DNA from: Microstegium vimineum
Taxonomy: Eukaryota; Streptophyta; Magnoliopsida; Poales; Poaceae
Length of the DNA stretch: 64,000 nucleotides
Assembly (NCBI GenBank): GCA_022036555.1
Contig: CM039120.1
Location: 14,399,291 to 14,463,290 of the forward strand
Reading direction: 5' to 3'
Shown here piece by piece: positions 10,373 to 21,313 of the stretch (position 1 is its first letter; each line of letters opens with the position of its first letter). A program made the translations under genes and the position numbers. Under the pieces are notes generated by a model, which saw only the letters and a list, made by a program, of their open reading frames with translations, had not been told where the DNA came from and did no database searches.

Positions 10373-12217
10373 GAAGATGTTGATTGGGGTGATCCCGAGC
10401 CAACTCCACTGGCTGCCCCTGTCGACCCTGCGACGTCCACTTCGGCTCACGGTCCCGATCCGTCTACTTCCTCTACATGGGGGGCGTTCGAGCAGCTTCC
10501 TCAGTCGGTGCCCGTTGCACCTGAGGGAGCTCCAGCTGCTGTCGAGGGGGAGGCCACTTTGTCCAGGCAGGCTCCCCGCCACATCCAGCAGCAGCACCCA
10601 CTGGAGAACATCATCGACGACATTGACCGTCGAGTCACGCGGTCTAGGTCCTATATCTCTCACTTTGCTCATTCGGCTTTTGTCGCTTCTTTTGAGCCCC
10701 GAGATGTTGGACACGCTTTGATGGATCCGTATTGGGTTAATGCCATGCATGAGTTAGAAAACTTTGAGCAAAACCGCGTTTGGGTCTTAGTTCCTCCACC
10801 ACCTAGTTGCCACCCCATAGGTACCAAATGGGTTTTCAAAAATAAACAAAGTGAGGATGGGGTGGTAGTGTGCAACAAGGCTAGGTTGGTAGCTCAAGGC
10901 TTTTGTCAAAAGGAGAGAATAGACTATGAGGAAACCTTTGCTCTCGTAGCTCATTTAGAAGCCATTAGAATCCTTTTAGATTTTGCGGCTTCTAAGAGTT
11001 TTAAACTTTTTCAAATGGATGTTAAAAGTGCTTTCTTAAACGGCTACATAGAGGAGGAAGTTTATGTTAGACAACCTCCTGGTTTTGAAAATCCCAAGTT
11101 TCCAAACCATGTTTTTAAACTTCACAAAGCTTTGTATGGTTTGAAACAAGCACCTAGAGCATGGTATAATAGGCTAAAAAACTTTTTGCTTGCTAAGGGC
11201 TTTAAAATGGGATCGGTAGATAAGACGCTTTTTCTCCTCAAGCAAGGCAAAGACACTCTCCTTGTCCAAATATACGTGGATGATATCATCTTTGGTGGTT
11301 CTTCTCATGCTCTTGTTGCCAAGTTTGCAGATCTTATGAGCAGGGAATTTGAGATGAGCATGATGGGAGAATTGACCTTCTTTCTTGGGTTGCAAATCAA
11401 GCAAACCCGGGAAGGGACGTTTGTGCATCAAGGCAAGTACACGAAGGATATCTTGAAGAAGTTTGACATGGGTGAGGCAAAGCCTCTTTTGACACCCATG
11501 TTGACTACGACTGCCTTGGATGCGGATGAGGAAGGAGAGGCGGTTGACCAGACGGAGTACCGAAGCATGATCGGGTCGCTTTTGTACCTAACGGCGACCC
11601 GACCGGACATTCAGTTCGTCGTCTGCTTGTGTGCACCCTTTCAGGCGTCCCCACGGACTTCGCACAAGCAGTCGATGAAATGCATCATGAGGTACTTACG
11701 CTTCACTCCCGAATTTGTACTTTGGTTTTCCACCTCCTCCTCTCTTGTGCTTTGCGATTATTGTGACGCCGACTTTGCCGGTTGTCGTCTTGATCGGAAG
11801 TCCACTTCTAGGACTTGCTTGTTTCTTGGGTATTCTCTTGTGTCTTGGTCTTCTCGCAAACAGTCTAGCGTGGCACAGTCGATGTGTGAAGCTGAGTACG
11901 TTGTCGTGGCTAGCTGTTGATCGCAGTTGATTTGGATGATTGCCACTTTGAGAGATTTCGGTCTTGAGCTTACTAAGGTGCCTCTGCTTTGCGATAGCAT
12001 GAGTGCAATTAGTGTGGCTAAAAATCCTGTGCTTCATTCAAATACCAAGCACATTGAGGTCCGCTTTCACTTCTTACGAGACCATTACGAAAAGGGCGAC
12101 ATTGACCTCTGGCATGTCGAGACCCATAACCAGCTTGCGGATATTCTCACAAAGCCTTTGGATCAAGCTGCATTTTCTCGCCTTCGAGGCGAGTTGGGTG
12201 TTTGTTTCCCTTTTTAG
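10373..12217 (+). pseudogene. Copia element 1 reverse transcriptase and RNase H
   Basis: This would copy the element RNA into DNA. The linker (10373-10720) is Pro/Ser-rich. RT follows: NKARLVAQGFCQKE, KLFQMDVKSAFLNGYIEEEV, LYGLKQAPRAWYNRL and the catalytic YVDD (about 11273-11284), then FFLGLQIKQ. Integrase and RT are in the same frame, as expected of a copia polyprotein. RNase H follows (CDADFAGC, SSRKQSSVAQSMCEAEYV, then the FHFLRDHYEKGDI and ADILTKPL end). One TGA stop (11918-11920) replaces a Cys codon: the homologous position in element 2 reads ASCCSQLIW. The frame ends naturally at 12215-12217. Gene order integrase-RT-RNase H is diagnostic of Ty1/copia. Confidence 0.9.
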
Positions 12218-13827
12218 TTGAGGGAAGCTCTTTGTGTATCATAGTTCTTTTTTATTCTTATTTGTCTTTTCTTTTACCTTCTTTCAATTGGTGTCATTGC
12301 ATTTTGCATCTCATTTGCATTTGTGACATAGTTCATTTCAAGCTTCATACTTATAGCCGATATAATGAATCTATGCTCTGTTTGAGGTGCTTTATGTGTC
12401 TATGGTGTTGCCTAACTTAGACTCTTTTTTATCTCTAGATATGCAATAGAGCTAATTTAGCAAAGCTTTAAAACTGATTTTAATTCCCCGTGTCACCTCT
12501 GAAATGGCACTAGCATGTGTAGGCTTTTGAAGATCCTTCTTGGTTGCCTTGTATATAGCTTGTAACTATGGATCTTCATTGTTTCATTCACTACCTTTGA
12601 GAACCATGATTAATATCTAAAATGAAATTGCTCTCTGTTTTGTGAATTGGAAAGATCGAGTTGGGTATGCATTGTGAGCACTTCACCGTGTGTTCGAGAC
12701 TGCTTCCCATATGGGTCGATACTTGAGTGGTGTCGTGTATGACCAAAACCGGTGTGTCAAGTCCTTTGACTTCTCCCGGTTGGTAAGCAGTGGCATCACT
12801 TTGCTTACAACCACTCGCATACAACTTAAATGTGACTAAAACTGAAAATTGTCTGCAAAACTCTGAAATTTGGAAAATTCATTCAGTTGGGTCATTGACT
12901 TGTTGTATGAACTTTGCTAAGGGATAGTTTTACTTTCTATACATGAGATTGCTTTGAGATAGATCCTATCTTGTTTTCCATGTCTAGCTGTCTCTAGGAG
13001 GTGATACCCTTTCTCTGCTCTCACATGATATGCTCTCTAAAATAGCTTCTAAAGTGATCTTTAGCTCAACTTGAGTCTTTGTTGGGCACGTAGAGCTTTT
13101 CCTATTCTCATAGGATCACATCACTTAGAGCATCTATTCATTATCTTAGCTCTAAGTATGAAGCTTTTGCACTCATTTTGCATTTCATGGCATTTGTAGC
13201 CGGATCTTGAGTTGTTGATGTTTGATGAGCTACATGTGTCAACAAGGGGGAGAGATGTGCATTTCATTCCATTTTCAGCCATCTACTTCCAAGGGGGAGA
13301 AAGAGTGCATCTCATTGGTTTCATTGGTTTAGAGCTTCTTTGGTCAATGGGGAGTTTGTGTGCTTCTTTTGCCCTAAGGAACTCATTTGGTATCTTGAGT
13401 GTGCTTTTGCCCAGGGGGAGCTTTTGCTAGATGTGTTGAGCCTTTGCCTCTTCTGGAGGGTCTAGCTTGCTTTGTTGGCACCGACAGGTTTCGAGTGCTT
13501 CTTGAGCGTTAAGTGTTTTAATTGGTATCTTTGGAGTTTCCTTGGTGTTTCAATAGGCATTCTGAGCTTTGAGAACTGTGATTGGTATTTTGGACTTGCT
13601 AGCGGTGTTGAGTCCATTTTGTGCCTCTTCTTAAGGGCTACCTTTGTTTTGCTTGGTTGCGTCGAGCCGTTGCCCATGTCTTTGGGAACCAAGTTTTGGA
13701 CTCGTTTTTTTTCTCTCAAGTGACCCCGTTTTGGCTTTCTTAGCTTTTTGGTCATTTGGAGAGCTTTACCTTGTGGCTCAAATCTGAAATGCACTTGTGT
13801 TGACAATGCACTCATCAAGGGGGAGAT
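12218..13827 (+). other. Copia element 1 3' non-coding region and polypurine tract
   Basis: About 1.6 kb with no credible gene. AAGGGGGAG-type purine tracts occur at about 13241-13250, 13290-13300 and 13411-13420, and the last, AAGGGGGAGAT (13817-13827), directly precedes the 3' LTR. The matching region in element 2 is 17499-19090 on the minus strand, also without a gene. Confidence 0.6.
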
Positions 13828-14781
13828 TGCGAACACATGGTGGATAAGTACCCATGATGTTCAGTTTTGTGATGAGTGATTGCCCAACACTTGAGCGGTT
13901 TAGTTTGAGGGGCTTACTTCTAATCCTTGCGAAAGCAAGTGTGTGCCTGTCTATCGGATTGTGGTGTGTAGGTACTATGCCTAGTGACAGTTAGTCAGTG
14001 GCGTGGAGAAGGTAAAGTAGAGGCTTGTTGTGCCGATGGACTGAGAGCGGTGAAGGGCGGAAGCGGGGCTCGGACTGAGGGACCATGAGCGCCGATAGAC
14101 TAGCTGTGGTGGCTAGTGCTTGGCACCGGCGAGTACAAGAAGACATGGAGGTAGACCAAGTGGACCGAGTCAAGACGGTGGACGCACGAGTCGAGCGGAG
14201 GCTCAGGGGACTTGGAGTCCAACCGGGAGAGGACAAGGTGGCTCGAGTTTGGGCCTCAAAACTCGGGGTTCGGTAGTTGAGCCCAAAGCTACCGGTGGCG
14301 GGTTTCCTGGGTTTGGGCCTCAAAACCTAGGCGGAGCTTCCGAGGAAGCGGGGATGGCACATGGCAGAATCCTGGAGGTTGCGTCGAGGCGACGGCAACT
14401 CCCGGTAGGAAGCAGGGCCATCCATTCAAAATGAAGGAGATATTTTCTAGAGCTGGGACTGCAATGCTTAGGCTAGGTAGTTCACTCAATGTATCTAGGG
14501 GGGTCTTTGGGAAATAGCCAAAGCCCGTTAAGTAGGGGATGAAGGGGTATCCCTCATCCCATCTCTTGAACCCTAATCACTTGCCCTCTCTCTCTCTCTA
14601 GTTCATGAGATCCCTAGGTTTTTTCCACCAACCTTTGTAAGAACTTGGTTTTGCTACGAGGAATCGGAGGTCATAACCTCTGTAAGCCATGGTGGCTTCG
14701 ATTTGTTGATCGTGTCCCTGTTTTTCTTGTGTTCTTCACGTTTTGCTTTTGCTCCCTCTTGTCGCCGTTCTCGGTCCTTCA
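13828..14781 (+). mobile_element. Copia element 1, 3' LTR, internally deleted (954 bp)
   Basis: It begins TGCGAACACATGG, identical to the 5' LTR start, and ends TTCTCGGTCCTTCA, but it is about half the length of the 5' LTR. A deletion of roughly 950 bp joins the GCTCCCTCTT position (about 4630 in the 5' LTR) to the terminal CGTCATTCTCGG block. CCCTCT occurs at both breakpoints, so a microhomology event is likely. A smaller gap of about 60 bp removes one TTTGGGCCTCAAAAC unit. Following bases CCCTA pair with CCCTC before 3662. Confidence 0.85.
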
Positions 14782-15356
14782 CCCTAACACTCGACGGACG
14801 CGTCTGACGCATGGTCGACGGACGTTGGCGAGCGTCCGGCGCCAACTTGACTCGCGCAGACATAGGGTGCGACGGACGCTAGCTTGGGTGAGCCCTAGTG
14901 TCCGGCGCTTCCCATCAGAGCGTCCTACGCCCCCGAGCAGAGCGCAGTGAACGCGAAAACCACCCCTTTCTCCGCCAAACTTTCCCAAAATCCAGCCAAA
15001 CGATTACCAACTCCAACCAAAGTTGGTAGGCATGATCATAGTGCAGTTGGTGAGCTATCCCGAAGAAATCATCGCTCAATTTGGGTTGGATCAACAGGAG
15101 AAAGAGGATTTCAGGAAAATCTCCAAGAACGAATAACACCGCAAAGAAAACACCCGATCTATGTACTCGAGGGGTTTTAGGAAAATTCCTTTGGAGCAAA
15201 GTTGCTCCTCACGAGTACAAACAACTTGGCTCAAACGGATTTGCAATAACTACTCCATAGAAAGAGATCTCAACTCGGGATCAAAGGAGAGCAAAAAGAA
15301 AAACATGAAGAACACAAGCAAACCAGGGACACGATCACGAAATCAAAGGCACCATG
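14782..15356 (-). mobile_element. Copia element 2, 3' LTR, piece B
   Basis: Bases 14950-15356 match the reverse complement of element 1's 5' LTR (about 4560-4910), for example GAGCTATCCCGAAGAAATCA and the AATCATCGCTCAATTTGG block. The left part (14787-14930) is dense in CGACGGACGC/GAGCGTCC motifs, the counterpart of the TCCGGACC cluster in element 1. The piece is cut on the left by element 1 and on the right by a solo LTR. Confidence 0.75.
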
Positions 15357-16564
15357 TGTAGGGTTATGAGGTTGCTACGCTAGCCAGAAAACAAAAATTT
15401 TTGACCCCACAAACCAGGAACTAGTGCTAGGGTTACAACTAGATGTGCAGGTGCAGCGGAAGCGACTTGATGTCGTCGTGCGCGTCGCAGCAGTGTCGTG
15501 CAGTTGCGAGGTCGTCCGTCTCAACGTCTCTTACTCGCGGTTCGTCCTTGTGCTCCAGATGCAGCACCTCCGAGGAATCCCACACGTGCAGGGAAGAAGC
15601 GTCACGCCTCTGGACTGCTAGGTCCGCGAGGAGTACTAGGCGCGAGCGTGGAGAGCGCGACGGCGGCTGCCAAAGGATGTAAGTCTAACTCGCCCCATGC
15701 CTCCACTTGCTTATATAGGCGTCCTAATGAGCTCCCACGTTGGAGGCCCATTAGCAACCCTAAACCTAGTCTAGCCTTCCAGCCCCTTAAGCATGCGACC
15801 CTATGGGTTCACGCACACATAGACATGGCCCAAGTACTCTTACTCGACCAATAGTTGATAGCAGCCTCTAGCAAGGCGTGTCAACTCCTATGCATACGCT
15901 ACGATCATATCAGACGAACCACCACAATACAATATACATGTTATTCCTTTGCCTTATGATATTTGGTCCAACTCGTGGGTTAACACTTAACCCAAGCATG
16001 GCCATGCATTTCATGATCTAATTATTTGAGTGATCCAGTAATATCTCTCTCTCTCATGGAGAGTGGCAAATTCCATCTTGATTGACTATGTCTCACAACA
16101 TGTTTCCTGACAAACCCGAAAGTCACCTTTATAACTACCCAGTCACGGAGTAGCGTTTGGTAGTCCCAAGGTAGGTCGTTTCACATCTTGAGTACATACG
16201 ACAATCTCAGGTCTAAGGACATAACATACATGATGTGTATAGAGACAATCTCATGTCGGGTCTGTCTAGCACCATGTCCTACATGTGCCCACATTATTAG
16301 TTCGACATCTCCATGTCCATGACTTGTGAAACATAGTAATCAATTAATAATGTGCTGATCCAATATTCATGTACATTCTAGTACGAACTTTGATCAGGGA
16401 CAACTTTAGAATAACCATACAAGTAAAAGATTTTCACAAACAATTCACATAATTGCTTATCGATACAAGTTGTCTTTAATGGATATTCATTGAACTCATA
16501 ATATGTCATGGATACAAGGAAATACAATCATCTCTATGATTACCTCTAGGGCATATTCCCAACA
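15357..16564 (-). mobile_element. Solo LTR of another copia family (1208 bp)
   Basis: The reverse complement starts TGTTGGGAATATGCCCTAGA, a very common start of grass copia LTRs, and ends ...AACCCTACA. A minus-strand TATA box (TATATAAG, plus 15710-15717) agrees with the orientation. Flanking bases CCATG (15352-15356) and CCATA (16565-16569) are a 4/5 target duplication. Across the insertion the flanks rejoin into a stretch that matches element 1's LTR around 4540-4580, so it landed inside element 2's LTR. No internal region is present. Confidence 0.8.
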
Positions 16565-17498
16565 CCATAGCCTACGGAGGGTAAGGCTTCCGATTCCCAC
16601 CAAAAGATTCGCGAGTTCTTACAAAGATTGAGGAAATCAATCTAGGGCCCTCATGAACTAGAGAGAGGTTAGAGAGAGAGAGTTGGGGATTATGAGAGGT
16701 GTTCAAGAGGTGGAATGAGGGATAACCCTTCATCCCTTACTTAACAGGCTTTGGCTATTTCCAGAAGACCCCCCTAGATACATGACCGAATTACCTAGCC
16801 CTAAGACATTGTAATCCAAGTCGGGTAACTCTCAGCCACTCGTTTGAATAGACGGACCCGCTTCCTGCCAGGATTTGTCGTTGCCTCGACGCAACCTCCA
16901 GGATTTCTCCACATGTCATCCCCGCTTCCTCGGAAGCTCCACCCGGGTTTTGAGGCCCAAACCCGCGAAACCCACCACCGGTAGCTTTCATCTCAACTAC
17001 CAAACCCCAAGTTTTGAGGCCCAAACTCGTAAACCATCCTCCGATGGTTTTGAGGCCCAAACCATCAAACCACTCGACACGAGCCACCTTGTCCTCGCTC
17101 GGTCAAACTCCGAGTCCCATGAGCCTCCGCTCGACCCGCTCGTCCGTCGTCTTGACTTGGTCGACTCGGTCTACCTCCATGTCTTGTCGCACTCGCCGGT
17201 GCCAAGCACTAGCCACCATAGCTAGTCCGTCGGCACCCATGGTCCCTAAGTCTGAGCCCCGCTTCCGCCCTTCACCGCTCTCAGTCCATCGGCACGGCAA
17301 GCCTCTACTCGACCTTCTCCACGCCATTGACCACTGTCTCCGGGCATAGCAACTGCACACCACAAGCCGATAGACAGGCACACATTTGCTTTCGCAGGAG
17401 GTTAGTTCAAGCCACTCAAACTAAACCACTCAAGTGTTGAGCAATCACTCATCATTAAAAACTGAACTACATGGGTACTTATCCACCATGTGTTCGCA
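16565..17498 (-). mobile_element. Copia element 2, 3' LTR, piece C (LTR start)
   Basis: The reverse complement starts TGCGAACACATGGTGGATAA at 17498 and follows element 1's LTR for over 900 bp, including several copies of the TTTGGGCCTCAAAAC block (seen in reverse at 16950-17065). The polypurine tract of element 2 abuts it at 17499-17509. Confidence 0.85.
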
Positions 17499-19074
17499 AT
17501 CTCCCCCTTGATGAGTGCATTGTCAACAAAAGTGCATTTCAGATTTGAGCCACAAGTTAAAGCTCTCCAAATGACCAAAAGCTAAGAAAGCCAAAACGGG
17601 ATCACTTGAGAGAAGCAAATTGTATCCAAAACTTGGTTCCCAAAGACATGGGCAACGACTCGACGCAACCAAGCACACCAAAGCTAGCCCTCAAGAAGAG
17701 GCAAAAAACGGGCTCAACACCGCTAGCAAATCAAGATACCAATCAAAATCTTATCAAAGCTCAAAAAACCAATTGAAAAGCCTGTCAGGGTAAACACCAC
17801 GAGCTAGACCCTCCAGAAGAGGCAAGGGCTCAACACATCTAGCAAAAGCTCCCCTTAGGCCAAAACATACTCATAAGACATCAAATTGACTTTCGGCCAA
17901 GAGACTTCTCAAGATACCAATTGAAGAACCTTTAAAAAGCTCAAGATGCATGTTTTCTCCCCTTGGAAGTAGATGGCTGAAAATAGAGTGAGATGCACAT
18001 CTCTCCCCCTTGACCACATAAGCTCTCAACCAAAGAAGCAATGAAGGTGAAATGCACTATTTCTTCCCCTTGTTGACACATGTAGCTCATCAAAGCTCAA
18101 AACTCAAGATTTCTGCTACTAATGCCATGAAATGCAATATGAGTGCAAAAGCTTCATACATAGATCTAAGACAATGAAAAGATGCTCTAAGTGATGTGAT
18201 CCTGTGAGAATAGTAAAAGCTCTACGTGCCCAACAAAGACTCTAGTTGAGCTAAAGATCACTTTAGAAGCCACTTTAGAGAAGATTACATGTGACCTCCT
18301 AGAGACAACTAGACATGGCAAGCAAGTTAGGATCAACCTCAAATCTATATCATGTATAGCGAGTAAAACTATCCCAAGCAAAGATCATACGACAAGCTAA
18401 TGATCCAACTGAATCAAATTTATCATTTTTCAGAGTTTTGCAGCAAAAATCCAGTTTTAGGCACATTACAAGTGTATGGGAGTGGTTGTAAGCAACGCGA
18501 TGCCACTTATCAACCGGGCGAAGCCAAAGAGCTTAACATACCAGTTTCGGTCATACACGACACCGCTCAAGTTCAACCCATATGGGAAGCAGTCTCGAAC
18601 AAACGGTGAAGTGTTCACTAATGCAAACCCAACTCGATCTTATCAATTCACTATTCAGAGAGCTAATTCATTTTAGATCAGGTTTAAACATGGTGCTCAA
18701 TGGAAGTGAATGAATCGATGAAGAGCCATAGTTACAAGCTATATACAAAAGAGCCACAAGGGAACATCAAAAGCCTACACATGCTAGTGTCATTCCAGAG
18801 GTGACATAGGGAATTAAATTCAGTTTTAAAGCTTTTCTAACTTAGCTCTATCGCATATCAAAAGATCAAAGAGAGTCTAAGTTAAGCAACACCATAGACA
18901 CATAAAGCACCTCAAACAGAGCATAGATTCATTATATCGGCAATAGGTATAAAGCTCAAAATGAACTATGTCACAAAAGCAATGAGATGCAAAATGAAAA
19001 TTGACACCAATTAAAAGACTAAAAACGAAAAGAAAAGCAGAACTAAAAGAACTATGATACACAAAGCTTCCCTC
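17499..19074 (-). other. Copia element 2 3' non-coding region
   Basis: It corresponds in reverse to 12218-13827 of element 1, with the polypurine tract at 17499-17509 (read on the minus strand CAAGGGGGAGAT) and other CTCCCCCTT runs near 17960 and 18005. There is no gene. Confidence 0.6.
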
Positions 19075-20812
19075 ATATAAAAAGGAAAGCAAACACCCAA
19101 CTCGCCTCAAAGGCGAGAAAACGCAGCTTGATCCAAAGGTTTTGTGAGAATGTCCGCAAGCTGGTTGTGGGTCTCGACATGCCGGAGGTCAATGTCGCCC
19201 TTCTTGTAGTGATCTCTCAAAAAGTGAAAGCGAACGTCAATGTGCTTGGTCTTAGAGTGAAGCACGGGATTTTTGGCCACACTAATGGCACACGTGCTAT
19301 CACAAATCAGAGGCACTTTAGTAAGCGAAAGACCAAAATCCTTCAAAGTTGCAATCATCCAAATCAATTGCGAACAACAGCTAGCGGCGGCAACGTATTT
19401 AGATTTGTAGGTCGACTGAGCCATGCTAGACTGTTTATGAGAAGACCAAGACACAAGAGAAGACCCGAGAAATTGGCAAGTCCCAGAAGTGGACTTCCGA
19501 TCAAGACAACAACCGGCAAAATCGGCATCGGAATAGCCGCAAAGCACAAGAGAGGAGGAGGTGGAAAACAAAAGACCAAATTCGGGAGTGAAGCGCAGGT
19601 ACCTCATGATGCGTTTCACCGCCTGCTTGTGCGATGTATGCGGTGACGCCTGAAAGCGCGCACACAAGCAGACGGCGAACTGTATGTATGACCGGGTCGC
19701 CATCAAGTACAAAAGCGACCCAATCATGCTTCGGTACTCCATCTGATCCACTGCCTCTCCTTCCTCGTCCGCATCCAAGGCAGTCATAGTTGACATGGGC
19801 GTCGAAAGAGGTTTTGCCTCACCCATGCCAAACTTCTTTAGAATATCCTTCGTGTACTTGCCTTGATGCACAAACGTCCCTTCTCGGGTTTGCTTGATTT
19901 ACAACCCGAGGAAGAACGTCAACTCTCCCATCATGCTCATCTCAAATTCCCTGCTTATAAGATCTGAAAACTTGACAACAAGAGCATGAGAAGAACCACC
20001 AAAGATGATATCATCCACGTAAATCTGGACTAGGAGAGTGTATTTGCCTTGCTTGAGGAGAAAAAAAACGTCTTATCTACCGATCCCATTTTAAAACCAT
20101 TAGCAAGCAAAAAAGTTTTCAATCTATTATACCATGCTCTAGGGGCTTGTTTTAAACCATACAAAGCTTTGTAAAGTTTAAAAACATGGTTTGGAAACTT
20201 GGGATTTTCAAAATCAGGAGGTTGTCTAACATACACTTCCTCCTCTATGTAGCCGTTTAAGAAAGCACTTTTAACGTCGATTTGAAATAGTTTAAAACCC
20301 TTAGAAGCCACAAAAGCTAGAATGATTCTAATTGCTTCTAAACGAGCTACGGGAGCAAAGGTTTCTTCATAATATATTCCCTCCTTTTGACAAAAGCCTT
20401 GCGCTACCAACCTAGCCTTATTACGTACTACCACCCCATCTTCACTTCGTTTATTTTTGAAAAACTCATTTGGTACCTATAGGGTGGCAACTAGGTGGTG
20501 GTGGCACTAAGACCCAAACACGGTTTCGTTCAAAGTTTTCCAACTCATGCATGGCATTGACCCAATCCGGATCCATCAAAGTGTGTCCAACATCTCGGGG
20601 CTCAAAAGAAGCGACAAAAATCGAATGAGCAAAGTGAGAGAGATAGGACCTGGACCGCGTGACTCGACGGTCAATTTCGCCGATGATGTTCTCCGGTGGG
20701 TGCTGCTGCTGGATGTAGCGGCGAGCTTGCCTGGAAGAAGTAGCCTCCCCCTCGACAGCAGCTGGAGCTCCCTCAGGTGCAACGGGCACCGACTGAGGAA
20801 GCTGCTCGAATG
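19075..20812 (-). pseudogene. Copia element 2 RT and RNase H, truncated and broken
   Basis: Read right to left: a linker from 20812 (FEQLPQSVPVAPEGAPAAVE, as in element 1), RT (NKARLVAQGFCQKEGI, DVKSAFLNGYIEEEV, LYGLKQAPRAWYNRL), then RNase H (YSDADFAGC, RFHFLRDHYKKGDIDL, ADILTKPLDQAAFS). Breaks: a Trp-to-stop plus one extra T at about 20455-20466; a one-base gain in an A8 run near 20067-20074, just before the YVDD motif; a Gln-to-stop (TAA) near 19900; and an Arg-to-stop near the end (19107). Integrase, protease, gag and the 5' LTR are absent, because the element ends at a breakpoint at about 20812. Confidence 0.85.
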
Positions 20813-21313
20813 ACCCCCCAAGTCCAACAAGATCTAGTCCCCTCCCCTTCCTCGGTGGCAGATCTGACTCTATCCTCCTTGAGGTTAGATCCGGTCCACT
20901 CCTTTCCCTGGTCAGATCCGGTGGCGGGCGACCGGATCTGTGGTAGGGCCGCACCCTAGGTGGTGGATCTAGGGTCGGCGTGCTTCCCAACAATGGATCT
21001 AATAGTGGCAGCACTGGATCCAGTGGCGGGGAGGCGGATGCGGTTGGCGGTGCTCCTACAATGGGTGGTGCAATTGACACTCCTCCTCTGACAAGCAACA
21101 ACGGCGGCACCCCGTGGATGGGCTCGGTGGGCCCACGGATGGGCTCGGCGGGCTTATCCATGGATTTTTTTATATTTTTTATTCGATTTACCGAGGCGGG
21201 TAGCAAACCACTTTGGAAAAGGTCACGTTAACTATGACCTTTGATCCAAGGCGGTTACATAAACCACCTCGGTAAAGCCTTTTTGCCCGCCTTAGTTAAA
21301 TATACTGTAGTGT
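20813..21313 (-). mobile_element. Terminal fragment of a CACTA transposon
   Basis: Read on the minus strand it begins CACTACAGTATATTTAACTA at 21313, the CACTA signature. It continues with inverted and direct subterminal motifs (CCGAGGTGG, CCGCCTTGG, ACCGAGGCGGG at about 21187-21300). The inner 20815-21150 has a proline-rich open frame that reads straight into copia element 2 (open frame 21206-20466). The other terminus is missing. The family differs from the large CACTA at 46424, whose subterminal motif is ACCGCAGCGG. Confidence 0.65.

Noticed and set aside
10508..12217. Retron or other non-LTR reverse transcriptase system
   Set aside because: The RT is of Ty1/copia type with integrase upstream, primer site and LTRs, as expected of a retrotransposon.
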